This document shows positions 14,496-22,171 of a DNA stretch of 24,016 nucleotides, one piece after another. Under the pieces are notes generated by a model. The model had not been told where the DNA came from. It worked only from the letters and a program-made list of their open reading frames with translations, and did no database searches. A program made the position numbers and the translations under genes. Source of the DNA: Phycisphaerales bacterium UBA4658 (GTDB lineage: Bacteria > Planctomycetota > Phycisphaerae > Phycisphaerales > UBA1924); NCBI GenBank assembly GCA_002405485.1, contig DHLW01000096.1:60070-84085 (forward strand), in the 5' to 3' direction. Each line of letters starts with the position of its first letter. Within the stretch, counting starts at the first letter, position 1.

Positions 14496-15548
14496 ATGAC
14501 CACCCAAGCCCACGCCCAGGCCGCCCCGGATGACGCCCTGGCCCATTGGAACCGCCGCGCACTGCTCGGGCTTCAGGACCTCTCCGCCCAGGAGCTCCGC
14601 GCCCTGCTCTCCCTGGCCCGCTCGTTCGCCGACGTCTCTGAACGCTCCGTCAAGAAGGTCCCCGCGCTCCGCGGACGGGTGGTGGCGAATCTCTTTTTCG
14701 AGGACTCGACACGCACCCGGCTGAGCTTCACCCTCGCCGCACAGCGCCTCAGCGCCGACACCATCGACCTCACCGAAACCGGTTCCAGCGTCAGCAAGGG
14801 CGAGACCATCGCCGACACCGTCCGCAACGTCGAGGCCATGGGCGTTGACGCCATGGTCATCCGCCACAAGGCCGCCGGCGCGGCCCTGGTCGCAGCCAAG
14901 GCCGTCCGGTGCGCCGTCATCAACGCCGGCGACGGCAAGCACGAGCACCCCACCCAGGGGCTGCTGGACATCTACACCCTCATCGACGCCCGTCCGGTCG
15001 CCCCCGCGGATCCCTTCGACCTCCGCGGACTCACCGTCGCCATCGTCGGCGATATCGTCTCCTCGCGCGTCGCCCGCTCCAACATCGCAGGGCTCATCAC
15101 CCTCGGCGCACAGGTCGTCTGCGTCGGCCCCCCCACCCTCGCCCCGCGATCGCTCGAAGTGCTCGGCTGCCGGGTCGAACACGATCTTGACGCCGTCCTC
15201 CCCCACGTCGACGCCGTGAACATGCTCCGCATCCAGTTCGAACGGCACGCCCCGGCCGCCGGTTCTGAGTCCAAGGACGCCTCCGCCGCAAAGGGCTCGC
15301 CCGCCTTCCCTTCGCTCCGCGAGTACACCCAGGGCTTCGCCCTCACCCGCGAGCGCACCGCTCGCATGAAGCAAGGCGCCGTCGTCATGCACCCGGGCCC
15401 CATGAACCGCGGCATCGAGATCGCCGGCGACGTCGCCGACGGCCCACGATCCGTCATCTTCCGTCAGGTCAAGAACGGTCTCCCCGTCCGCATGGCCGCC
15501 CTCTATGCCTGCGTCAGCGCCGAAGAGCGCGGCGTGACCGCGCTCTGA
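14496..15548 (+). CDS. pyrB: Aspartate carbamoyltransferase catalytic chain
   Basis: 350 residues. It joins carbamoyl phosphate and aspartate in the first committed step of pyrimidine synthesis. The carbamoyl-phosphate loop STRTR is at 71-75 and the Lys-containing SKGET segment at 100-104; HPTQ at 151-154 and HPGPMNRG at 299-306 are diagnostic of the aspartate enzyme. About 20 extra residues of low complexity (APAAGSESKDASAAKGSP, about 252-269) lie between the RIQFER and SLREYTQGFAL segments, in what is normally the flexible 240s-like loop. The N-terminal 20 residues are also extra. No pyrI or pyrC follows; the next gene converges after nine bases. UMP-linked regulation cannot be judged from the sequence. 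Confidence 0.95.
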   Translation: MTTQAHAQAAPDDALAHWNRRALLGLQDLSAQELRALLSLARSFADVSERSVKKVPALRGRVVANLFFEDSTRTRLSFTLAAQRLSADTIDLTETGSSVSKGETIADTVRNVEAMGVDAMVIRHKAAGAALVAAKAVRCAVINAGDGKHEHPTQGLLDIYTLIDARPVAPADPFDLRGLTVAIVGDIVSSRVARSNIAGLITLGAQVVCVGPPTLAPRSLEVLGCRVEHDLDAVLPHVDAVNMLRIQFERHAPAAGSESKDASAAKGSPAFPSLREYTQGFALTRERTARMKQGAVVMHPGPMNRGIEIAGDVADGPRSVIFRQVKNGLPVRMAALYACVSAEERGVTAL

Positions 15549-15557
15549 ACTTCCGAC

Positions 15558-16805
15558 TCACCCGCGCCGCCCCCGCGCCCCGGCGATCGCCCGCTCATAC
15601 ACACGCTCGAGGTCGTCGGCCATCCGCTCGGCGCTGAACGCCTCGGCACACATCGCCCGTCCCGCCTCCGCCAGCGCACGCCGCTCCGCCGGATGATCCA
15701 TCGCCCACAGGATCGCCGATCGCAGTCCGGCTTTGTCCCCCGTGCGCACCAGCCGACCCGTGCGCATCTCGATACACGCCTCGCCCGTCCCGTCGCAGTC
15801 ATACGCCACCGGGCATGTGCCGCACAGCAGCGCCTGCGGCACCGTCCGCGGCAGGCCCTCGCGCACGCTCGGGTGCGCCAGCACGTCCATCGCCCGCATC
15901 AAGCCGGGCACCCGCTCCGGCGGCACCAGCCCCGTCAAGATCAGCCGAGACCCCTCCAGCCCCATCGCCCGGGCCCGCTGCACCAGCCGATCTCGCCACC
16001 ATCCATCCCCCACCCACAGCAGCTTCAGCCTCGGCCGATCAGCCAGATTCTCCACCAGCGCGTCCAGCAGATCGTCATGCCCCTTGTGCTGCGCCAATCG
16101 CGCCACCGTTCCGACCACGAAATCGCTCGGCCCGATCCCGAGGGCCGCCCGCACCTCCTCGCGCGACTGCCCCGCCTCGGCGTGCAGAAACGACTCCACC
16201 TCCATCCCCGATCGCACCGTCACATACTGCTCCGGCCTGCCGATCCCCCGGGCCAGAAACTGCCGAGTCATCGCGTCCGCGACCGACACGATCACGTCGC
16301 ACCGGCCCGCCGCGAACCGCTCGGCGAGCGTGTACGCCCCGTTGCTCACGCGGGTCTTCAGCCGTCGAACCACCCCGCCCTCAATCGGCATGAACGGCGG
16401 CCCATGAATCGTGTGCACCACGCCCAGCGGCTCACCCCCCCGCCGCTCACGCGACGCCCGCCACGCCGCCCAGCGCCCCAGAATGCCCGCCTTTGACGAG
16501 TGCGTGTGCACCACGTCCGGCCGAACCTCCCGCAGCAGCCGCTTCAGGTCGCCATGAAAACAGAAGTGATCGTGCCACGGGTGCACCTCCCTCCGCAGGT
16601 GCGGCAACACGTGCGTGGCGATCTTCCGACCGTCGGTTGTCCGAAACCGCTCCACGCGCTCCAGCAGCGATCCCTCGGGCCCGTAGATCGGCCCGAACGC
16701 TAGATGCACCTCGTGCCCGCGCCGCGCCTGATGCTCGCAGGAGAGCACGGTGTTCTCCTGCGATCCGCCGAGGATCAGCCGCGTGGAGATGTGCAGAATG
16801 CGCAT
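15558..16805 (-). CDS. GT-B glycosyltransferase, group 4 family
   Basis: 415 residues. It probably transfers a sugar from a nucleotide-sugar to a lipid-linked or surface glycan. The N-terminal Rossmann domain begins MRILHISTRLILGGSQENT, with the glycine-rich loop at 12-18; RPDVVHTHSSKAGILGRWAA and VHTIHGPPF follow. The C-terminal nucleotide-binding domain shows VGTVARLAQHKGHDDLLDAL and the conserved EGLPRTVPQALLCGTCPVAY with the later Glu in GTGEACIE, an EX7E-like arrangement of group 4 enzymes. ATG at 16805 matches the family start; in-frame codons further upstream are not homologous. TACGCT lies nine bases upstream (16820-16815). The substrate cannot be told. Confidence 0.9.
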   Translation of the reverse strand: MRILHISTRLILGGSQENTVLSCEHQARRGHEVHLAFGPIYGPEGSLLERVERFRTTDGRKIATHVLPHLRREVHPWHDHFCFHGDLKRLLREVRPDVVHTHSSKAGILGRWAAWRASRERRGGEPLGVVHTIHGPPFMPIEGGVVRRLKTRVSNGAYTLAERFAAGRCDVIVSVADAMTRQFLARGIGRPEQYVTVRSGMEVESFLHAEAGQSREEVRAALGIGPSDFVVGTVARLAQHKGHDDLLDALVENLADRPRLKLLWVGDGWWRDRLVQRARAMGLEGSRLILTGLVPPERVPGLMRAMDVLAHPSVREGLPRTVPQALLCGTCPVAYDCDGTGEACIEMRTGRLVRTGDKAGLRSAILWAMDHPAERRALAEAGRAMCAEAFSAERMADDLERVYERAIAGARGRRG

Positions 16806-16830
16806 CGTGGCAACAGCGTACGGGACCTGA

Positions 16831-16836
16831 TACGCT
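16831..16836 (+). promoter_or_regulatory. -10-like TACGCT, six bases before ATG
   Basis: TACGCT-N6-ATG before the PEGA lipoprotein. The divergent glycosyltransferase gene has the same TACGCT hexamer on the other strand at 16820-16815, so the 37-base gap holds two back-to-back -10 elements. Confidence 0.5.
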
Positions 16837-16842
16837 GGTGCG

Positions 16843-17310
16843 ATGCACGCGCGAAGGACCAACCTGCCGACCCTCGCCCCGCTCGCCGCCCGCTCTCTCG
16901 CGCTCGGCCTGCTCGCCGCGGGCCTCGGGCTCTCCGGCTGCCTGAAGCGCACCATCCACGTCACCACCGAGCCCCCGGGCGCGCTGGTCTGGATCAACGA
17001 CGTCGAAGTCGGCCGAACCCCGCTCCAGACCGACTTCACCCACTACGGCACCTACGACGTGCGCGTCCGACGCGAGGGCTACGAACCGCTCCTGGTCAAG
17101 CAGAAGGCCAACGCACCGGTGTATGAACTCCCGCCTCTGGACATCGCCGCCGAGGCCGTGCCCGCAACCCTGCACAATGTGGTGAAGTGGCACTATGTGC
17201 TGGCACCGGTGGTGGAAGCGGGGGCGGATAAGGAGGCGGGGGAGCGCGAGGTGATCGAGCGGGCGCGAGAGCTTCGGGGGAAGCTGGCGCCCGCTGAATC
17301 AGCGAAGTAA
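16843..17310 (+). CDS. PEGA-domain lipoprotein
   Basis: 155 residues. A basic N-terminus and hydrophobic segment (LAARSLALGLLAAGLG) end in the lipobox LSGC at about residues 33-36. Residues about 42-87 form a PEGA domain (TIHVTTEPPGALVWINDVEV, GRTPLQTDFTHYGTYDVRVR, REGYEP), a small beta domain common in surface proteins and thought to mediate binding. The rest is charged and helical at the end. It is expected to sit on a membrane facing outward. It starts 37 bases from the divergent glycosyltransferase, which may hint at a shared role in the cell envelope, but nothing in the sequence proves it. Confidence 0.85.
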   Translation: MHARRTNLPTLAPLAARSLALGLLAAGLGLSGCLKRTIHVTTEPPGALVWINDVEVGRTPLQTDFTHYGTYDVRVRREGYEPLLVKQKANAPVYELPPLDIAAEAVPATLHNVVKWHYVLAPVVEAGADKEAGEREVIERARELRGKLAPAESAK

Positions 17311-17323
17311 GCCAACACGACGC

Positions 17324-17530
17324 TCAGCAGTTTGCACTGCCGGCGAACCAGGCACTCAGGAAGTCGAAGATGTCGGCGACCTCAACCCCATTGACGCGGT
17401 TGAAGTCGCCGCCGCCCGTCACAGTGCAGTTCCCGTCGGCGGGTGGCTCCAAGCATCGGCCTGAACCTCTGCCCCCCATCGCACAGGGCTCATTCCACCC
17501 AGCGGGTCCCTTGACGACGAGTGATGTCAT
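17324..17530 (-). pseudogene. Orphan GC-type dockerin fragment
   Basis: 68 codons without signal peptide or globular domain. The last 28 residues (GDFNRVNGVEVADIFDFLSA, then WFAGSANC) match the second half-repeat of the dockerin tail of the 760-residue protein at 12107-14389. A TGA stands directly before the only ATG, and the 190 bases upstream contain only short pieces open in different frames (for example LLFASATSLGGVNVRQV near 17680). This looks like the 3' remnant of a larger secreted-protein gene broken by frameshifts or deletion. A real small protein is possible but less likely. Confidence 0.6.
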
Positions 17531-17720
17531 TCAGGATGCCAACCCCATCTCAGCACGCTCGGCCGCCTGGCATCTCACCGTCAAGACACACCGACCGGTC
17601 CGAGCCCCGGTCGGTGGCACGGGATGCGGGCGGTCGGCGCCACCTGCCGGACATTGACGCCGCCGAGTGATGTCGCGCTAGCAAAGAGAAGCCCCTCGGC
17701 CGCACAGAAGACTCGGCAAA

Positions 17721-18833
17721 TCATCGTCGCCTCCTACTGAAGATCGTCGCCGACACAACTAGAACCAGAAGCCCGCTTGGGCACGGAACCGCCGACGCTA
17801 TTCGAACGCCTGCCATGGGAAGTCGGAGATCCGGTCCGAATGAACTGGCGCTGCCCAGAAGACTGTGAAACAACGCGGGTCCTGGGCCAGCATCCGCATA
17901 CGACCCAACCAATCCACGCCTGGTGAAGTATGGAACACTTGCACCCGAGGGGTCTTGCCATTCGATCCACTCCGCGGTTGAACCGGCGCCATCCAATATT
18001 CCCCATGGAGGTTGATCCGCCGGGTATGACCCGACCGGAATGGAGTACGCCGAGAGATCCGGGGTCATGAAGCCAGTATTCGCCTGGCCCTGCCCGGGCG
18101 GGCCGAATAGTGGGGGGTTGTCAGAGCGAGTTGGATACTGCCAATAGCTCTCGACAGAGTTTCCCGCTCGACCTGGGTCAAAGAACATGGCCTTAGACCA
18201 CTCGTTCTCGTCGGGAATCCAGAATCTTGCGTCAGGCGACCGGCGCGACTGGTCTGTGTATCCAAGTTGCGGAACTGCGCCGAACGTGCTCGTGTCATAC
18301 GCCCCGCTGAAGAGACTCTCGATCGTGGACTGCTTGCCATTGTGCAGCCAGTTGCAGTACATCGCCGCGTCGCGCCACGAAAGGCCATAGACCGGCACGT
18401 TCTCGGCGTTTGGAATGTTGGGGTTCAGCCGCAGTTGATACCCGGGACCGGTGTACGTGGAATCGCCAACCACAGCGAATCGCAGGGGCGGAAGCCGAAC
18501 GAACGAGACTTGATCGAAGAGCACCGTCGGAAAGTTCGGGTTGACCGCGAAGGTGTTTGTGAACTCCATCCACTGCCCGGTGGTGACCTCGGTCCGGGCC
18601 ATGCGAAAGGTGTACGGCACGTTTCCCACCGGCATCTCAAAGTCTCGATTGGGAAACGTCGGGAGCACCGGCGGGCGCGCTACGTTGCCGGGCGCCCCGA
18701 TTGTGGAGAACTCGATACCGTAGGTTCGCGTGACCTCAACACCCATAGGCGCGCTGGGCAGGCCCGGCTGCGCGAGTGCGACGGCTGATCCCAGAACAGT
18801 TGGCACAGACAGAATGAACGCGAGGATGCGCAT
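17721..18833 (-). CDS. Secreted SUMF1/FGE-fold protein with C-terminal anchor
   Basis: 370 residues. A signal peptide covers residues 1-21 (MRILAFILSVPTVLGSAVAL). A formylglycine-generating-enzyme (SUMF1, C-type-lectin-like) fold follows: MARTEVTTGQWMEFTN at 78-93, VPVYGLSWRDAAMYCNWL at 146-163, FWIPDENEWSKAMFFDP at 204-220 and LDGAGSTAEWIEW at 280-292. The region that carries the two active cysteines in true FGE has none here, so sulfatase activation is unlikely; many such proteins are structural or binding proteins. The end, VPCPSGLLVLVVSATIFSRRRR, is a hydrophobic segment plus arginine cluster like a PEP-CTERM-type sorting signal. AAGGAG five bases before the ATG supports the start. Third positions are less G/C-rich than in neighbouring genes. 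Confidence 0.85.
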   Translation of the reverse strand: MRILAFILSVPTVLGSAVALAQPGLPSAPMGVEVTRTYGIEFSTIGAPGNVARPPVLPTFPNRDFEMPVGNVPYTFRMARTEVTTGQWMEFTNTFAVNPNFPTVLFDQVSFVRLPPLRFAVVGDSTYTGPGYQLRLNPNIPNAENVPVYGLSWRDAAMYCNWLHNGKQSTIESLFSGAYDTSTFGAVPQLGYTDQSRRSPDARFWIPDENEWSKAMFFDPGRAGNSVESYWQYPTRSDNPPLFGPPGQGQANTGFMTPDLSAYSIPVGSYPADQPPWGILDGAGSTAEWIEWQDPSGASVPYFTRRGLVGSYADAGPGPALFHSLLGSASSFGPDLRLPMAGVRIASAVPCPSGLLVLVVSATIFSRRRR

Positions 18834-18870
18834 GGCTGCTCCTTGGACATCCGAGGATCGACCGGCGCGG

Positions 18871-18885
18871 CTGCACGCCGTGCAG
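18871..18885. other. Short perfect hairpin between uvrC and the SUMF1-like gene
   Basis: CTGCAC-gcc-GTGCAG in the 71-base gap. There is no T-run after it on either strand, so it is not a standard terminator. It could be an operator for the secreted-protein gene or chance. Confidence 0.25.
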
Positions 18886-18904
18886 GAATCCGGATGAAAT
18901 CCGA

Positions 18905-20425
18905 TCAGTCTTCACCAAGTGTTTTCTTCCGCCGCAGCACGTGGTGATAGTGCTGCGCAAACCGGTGCGCCTCGTCGCGGATCGCCTGCACGAGCTTCAA
19001 TCCCAGGTTCTCGCGCCCAAGCCGGATCGGCTCGCGCCGCTCTTGCACATAGATCAACTCTTCCTTCTTCGCCAGCGAGATCACCATCGGCGGCTTCATG
19101 TTCATCTGCGCAAAAGCTTCGAGTGCGGCGTGCAACTGCCCGAGCCCGCCGTCGATCACGATCACGTCCGGATACAGCTCGTGCCCCTCCCCCGCCTCGC
19201 GATATCGGCGGCTCACCACCTCGCGGATGCTCGCATAGTCATCATTGATGCCAGGCGCCCGCGAGGAACTCGACATCGCGCTCTCCTCAGACGCGCCCGC
19301 GCTGGCCTCCTCGATGCTCCGCGCCGGCCCCGCCCCCCCCCACTCGCGGCCCGTTTTCCCGATCCGATACCGTCGATACTCGTTCTTGAACGGCCGCCCG
19401 TCCACGAAGCACACCTTGCTCCCCACCGTCTCCCCGCCTTGCAGGTGCGCGATGTCGATCGCCTCGATGCACCGGATCGGCAGCGTCAGCCCCAGCGTCT
19501 TCTGCAGACTCACGAGCGCCTTCCTGGGTTCGACGTACGCGATCTCCGTCTCCGGCTGCCACCCTTCCTTCCGGCCGCCCTTGGCGCGCTCATCGAGCTT
19601 CTTCAACGCCTTGATCTGATCGCGCAGCGCCGCCGCCCGCTCAAACTCGAGCGCCCCGGCCGCCTGAGCCATCTCCTGCTCCAGCTCGCGGATCATCACG
19701 CTCCGCTTGTTCTCGATCGCGCGGATGAACCGCTGCACGTCTATGAAATACGGCTCTTTCCCGATCTTGTCCGCGCACGGCGCCGTGCACTGATTGATGT
19801 TGTACAGAATGCACGGGCGAAAGTACCGGTTCTTCTCCTCGCCCGCCACGATGTCCAGCGCACACGTGCGGAACTTGAACACCCGCTGCAGCAGCGTCAC
19901 CGCCTCCCGCAGCGCGCCCACCGCCGTGAACGGCCCGAACACCCTCGCCCCCTTCACCACCGGATCCGTCAGGTCGCGCGTCACCATCACCCGCGGAAAG
20001 TCCTCCCGCTGAGTGATCACCAGATACGGAAACGTCTTGTCGTCCGTCAATCGAACATTGAACCGCGGACCGATGTCCTTGATCAGCCGGTTCTCCGTCA
20101 GCAGCGCTTCCCACTCCCCGTCGCAGTGCAGCACGTCAAAGTCGTGCACCACATCCAGCATCGGCTGCTTCTTCGGCCCAAGATCCGCGCTTGGCACGAA
20201 ATAGCTCGACACCCGGTCGCACAGCCGCGCCGCCTTCCCGACATATAGCACCACCCCCTTGTGGTCCTTCATCAGGTACACACCCGGGATCGCCGGAAGG
20301 TTCCGCGCTTTCCGCGACAGCCGCCCAAGCCGCTGCTCCCGCGTCTCCGTGCCCCACCCCGGCGGAGCATCCGCGCTCTGCAGCCCATCCTCATCAACCT
20401 GTGGCACATCCGGATCGTCAGGCAC
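18905..20425 (-). CDS. uvrC: UvrABC excinuclease subunit C, lacking the C-terminal HhH domain
   Basis: UvrC cuts DNA on both sides of a lesion in nucleotide excision repair. The GIY-YIG nuclease is clear (IPGVYLMKDHKGVVLYVGKA, about residues 46-66 from this start), followed by a cysteine-rich part (FRPCILYNINQCTAPC), the UVR helix pair (AGALEFERAAALRDQIKAL) and the RNase H-like nuclease (EAIDIAHLQGG, VIVIDGGLGQLHAA, RDEAHRFAQHYH), with the expected Asp, Asp and His. The protein stops at LRRKKTLGED, where most UvrCs continue for 60-80 residues with two helix-hairpin-helix motifs. A 30-residue Ser/Ala-rich insert lies before NDDYASIREVV. The start is uncertain: GTG at 20425 follows a TACGAT by five bases, while GTG at 20473, nine bases behind the previous stop, is the alternative. 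Confidence 0.88.
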   Translation of the reverse strand: MPDDPDVPQVDEDGLQSADAPPGWGTETREQRLGRLSRKARNLPAIPGVYLMKDHKGVVLYVGKAARLCDRVSSYFVPSADLGPKKQPMLDVVHDFDVLHCDGEWEALLTENRLIKDIGPRFNVRLTDDKTFPYLVITQREDFPRVMVTRDLTDPVVKGARVFGPFTAVGALREAVTLLQRVFKFRTCALDIVAGEEKNRYFRPCILYNINQCTAPCADKIGKEPYFIDVQRFIRAIENKRSVMIRELEQEMAQAAGALEFERAAALRDQIKALKKLDERAKGGRKEGWQPETEIAYVEPRKALVSLQKTLGLTLPIRCIEAIDIAHLQGGETVGSKVCFVDGRPFKNEYRRYRIGKTGREWGGAGPARSIEEASAGASEESAMSSSSRAPGINDDYASIREVVSRRYREAGEGHELYPDVIVIDGGLGQLHAALEAFAQMNMKPPMVISLAKKEELIYVQERREPIRLGRENLGLKLVQAIRDEAHRFAQHYHHVLRRKKTLGED

Positions 20426-20430
20426 GCACG

Positions 20431-20436
20431 ATCGTA
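20431..20436 (-). promoter_or_regulatory. -10-like TACGAT, five bases before a uvrC GTG
   Basis: TACGAT-N5-GTG. The 13 bases GCCGCACTACGAT are identical to those before the DUF2007-like gene at 22048, which supports a promoter function. Confidence 0.45.
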
Positions 20437-20482
20437 GTGCGGCGCACGCGTCCTCCACCCGGCCCCCGCGCACGCCTGCCCA

Positions 20483-21448
20483 TCAGCCCCGCGCTCTCTT
20501 GAGCACCAGCATCGCCGCCAGCCGAACATCCTGCTCCTCGTCCATCAGCCGGCGTGACGCCGCCAGCACCGCCGTCGTCGGCAGCGAGCTCTCCCGCGAG
20601 AGCGCAAACAGCGCACGCATCCGCACCGATCGACTAGAGTCCTCCAGCGCATCCACCAGCACCTGCACCCGCGGCCCGAACCCCGTCATCTCCCCAAGCT
20701 CATCCACCGCGCTCCGCCGCACCCGCTCACTCGGATCGTGCAGCGCCAGCCGACCAAGCCGCGTCGCCACCGCCACCCTCGCGCCCATCGCGCACTCGCC
20801 CTCGATCGGCCTGATCATCCGAGACAGCCCGCGCACCCCAAGCGCCCGCACCTCCGCGTCGCGATCCCGCAGCAGCAGCTCCACCGCGCCCTCCGGTGCG
20901 GCGTCGGCGGTCTCGGCCAGCAGCTCCGCGCACGAACGCCGCACTCCCGTCTTCGACTCCGTCAGCAGCCCCCGCCGCGCCACCTCCGCCGCTCGCCGCC
21001 GCTCTGACGCCGACAGACCATGTGCGTCTGAGTGTCCAAGCAGGTGCCGCACCGTCGTCGGGCGAACCGCCGACACATATGTCCCCACGATCGCCAAGAC
21101 CTCGGTCGGCATCGCGTGCACCACGCCATGCCTCGCCGCGTGATCCACCCACGGCCCGGCGCTCGCAAGCAGGAGCGTGGCCAATCCCCCCATCGCGTAC
21201 GAAGCCCGCGCACGCGGCGTCCGATGCGCACCACCCGTGTCCAGTTCAACCCCGCACTCCGGGCAGATCCCGTGCTCCAGCCCGCTCGAGTCATACCCGC
21301 AGCACGCGCACCGAACCGGCTGAGTCGCCGCTCCGCCCGCGCTCGCCGGACGATCCTGCATCGCCGCGCCGATGAGCGCAAGCCCCAGCACCGCGAGCGC
21401 CCCGGTGCCGGCCCAGATCAGAATGAAGATCATCGGATCCACGTCCAT
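20483..21448 (-). CDS. Membrane protein with zinc ribbon and HEAT-like repeats
   Basis: 321 residues. Order: one transmembrane segment (MIFILIWAGTGALAVLGLAL), a four-cysteine zinc ribbon CACCGYDSSGLEHGICPEC, a second hydrophobic segment (YAMGGLATLLLASAGPW), then about 190 residues of repeated helices with the look of HEAT repeats (RDRDAEVRALGVRGLSRM, HDPSERVRRSAVDELGEM, EDSSRSVRMRALFALSRE, DEEQDVRLAAMLVLKRA). HEAT repeats are protein-interaction scaffolds. The ribbon shares CxxCGYDxxGL with the membrane protein at 7248-8198. The ATG at 21448 has GGAAAG upstream; a GTG at 21535 would add 29 residues and is less likely. uvrC follows closely on the same strand. Function unknown. Confidence 0.78.
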   Translation of the reverse strand: MDVDPMIFILIWAGTGALAVLGLALIGAAMQDRPASAGGAATQPVRCACCGYDSSGLEHGICPECGVELDTGGAHRTPRARASYAMGGLATLLLASAGPWVDHAARHGVVHAMPTEVLAIVGTYVSAVRPTTVRHLLGHSDAHGLSASERRRAAEVARRGLLTESKTGVRRSCAELLAETADAAPEGAVELLLRDRDAEVRALGVRGLSRMIRPIEGECAMGARVAVATRLGRLALHDPSERVRRSAVDELGEMTGFGPRVQVLVDALEDSSRSVRMRALFALSRESSLPTTAVLAASRRLMDEEQDVRLAAMLVLKRARG

Positions 21449-21550
21449 GTCTTTCCGACCGGACGCTCCCGAGTTTCTTCCCCGTCGCCACATGCGCAAA
21501 CACGCACGAACGCAGTAATCCCCCCCTATCTTCACACCCGACCAGGGCGA

Positions 21551-22048
21551 TTATCCGCCCCCGGATCCACCCCGCGGCGGCTGCCCCTCCCACACGCCCC
21601 GAAACGCCAGCACCAGCGCCGTCACCAGCAGCACGCCCCCGATCGTCTTGACGATCGGGTCTCCGCGCATCACCCCCGCCGAGATCACAAACAGACCCGC
21701 CGGCGCCAGCACGATCACCAGCGTCCACATCCACCGCTTGGCCCGCGTGTACTGCAGCAGCTTCTCGGCTTCCTCTCCGTCACCCATGTCCTTCTCGTCC
21801 CACTCGATCGCGCTCGCCTCGCTCCGGATCGCCTCAAGCTCCCGCTTGGCTCGATCCAGATCCGACTCCAGCACCACCACCTTCACACCCGCATCCGTCC
21901 CCACCGGCACGCCCCACAGCATGCTCCCCGCCACCCCGATCACCCGCGCCTCGATCCCCCGCTCGCGCAACGCCGCCGCGATCGTCTCGGCCTCAAACGC
22001 CGTCGCCGTCGTCGCCACCACCACCGTCCGCTCGTTCTCGCCGATCAT
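21551..22048 (-). CDS. DUF2007-like protein with C-terminal membrane segments
   Basis: 165 residues. Residues about 7-75 (RTVVVATTATAFEAETIAAA, LRERGIEARVIG, GVKVVVLESDLDRAKRELEA) match the DUF2007 pattern, a small alpha/beta domain proposed to be a signal-transducing module related to PII-like folds. A charged linker (EWDEKDMGDGEEAEK) leads to two hydrophobic segments (MWTLVIVLAPAGLFVISAGV, IVKTIGGVLLVTALVLAF) and a Gly-rich tail. The domain would face the cytoplasm. The ATG is fixed by TACGAT six bases upstream. It is divergent from the LOG-family gene and about 100 bases from the HEAT-like gene on the same strand. Confidence 0.75.
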   Translation of the reverse strand: MIGENERTVVVATTATAFEAETIAAALRERGIEARVIGVAGSMLWGVPVGTDAGVKVVVLESDLDRAKRELEAIRSEASAIEWDEKDMGDGEEAEKLLQYTRAKRWMWTLVIVLAPAGLFVISAGVMRGDPIVKTIGGVLLVTALVLAFRGVWEGQPPRGGSGGG

Positions 22049-22054
22049 CGGGCC

Positions 22055-22060
22055 ATCGTA
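22055..22060 (-). promoter_or_regulatory. -10-like TACGAT, six bases before ATG
   Basis: TACGAT-N6-ATG before the DUF2007-like gene, within the 13-base sequence GCCGCACTACGAT shared with the uvrC upstream region. No clear -35. Confidence 0.5.
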
Positions 22061-22171
22061 GTGCGGCAGGTGACACCCACCACCCCACGGCACCAATCCG
22101 TGCCGCCGACGGCCAGCATCGCCCGATATTCCGCCCAGTCCGCGCCGCTCACGCTTTTCCGCCACGCCACC

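Noticed and set aside
18941..20248. 435-codon plus-strand frame opposite uvrC
   Set aside because: Arg/Leu/His-rich antisense shadow of a clear UvrC.
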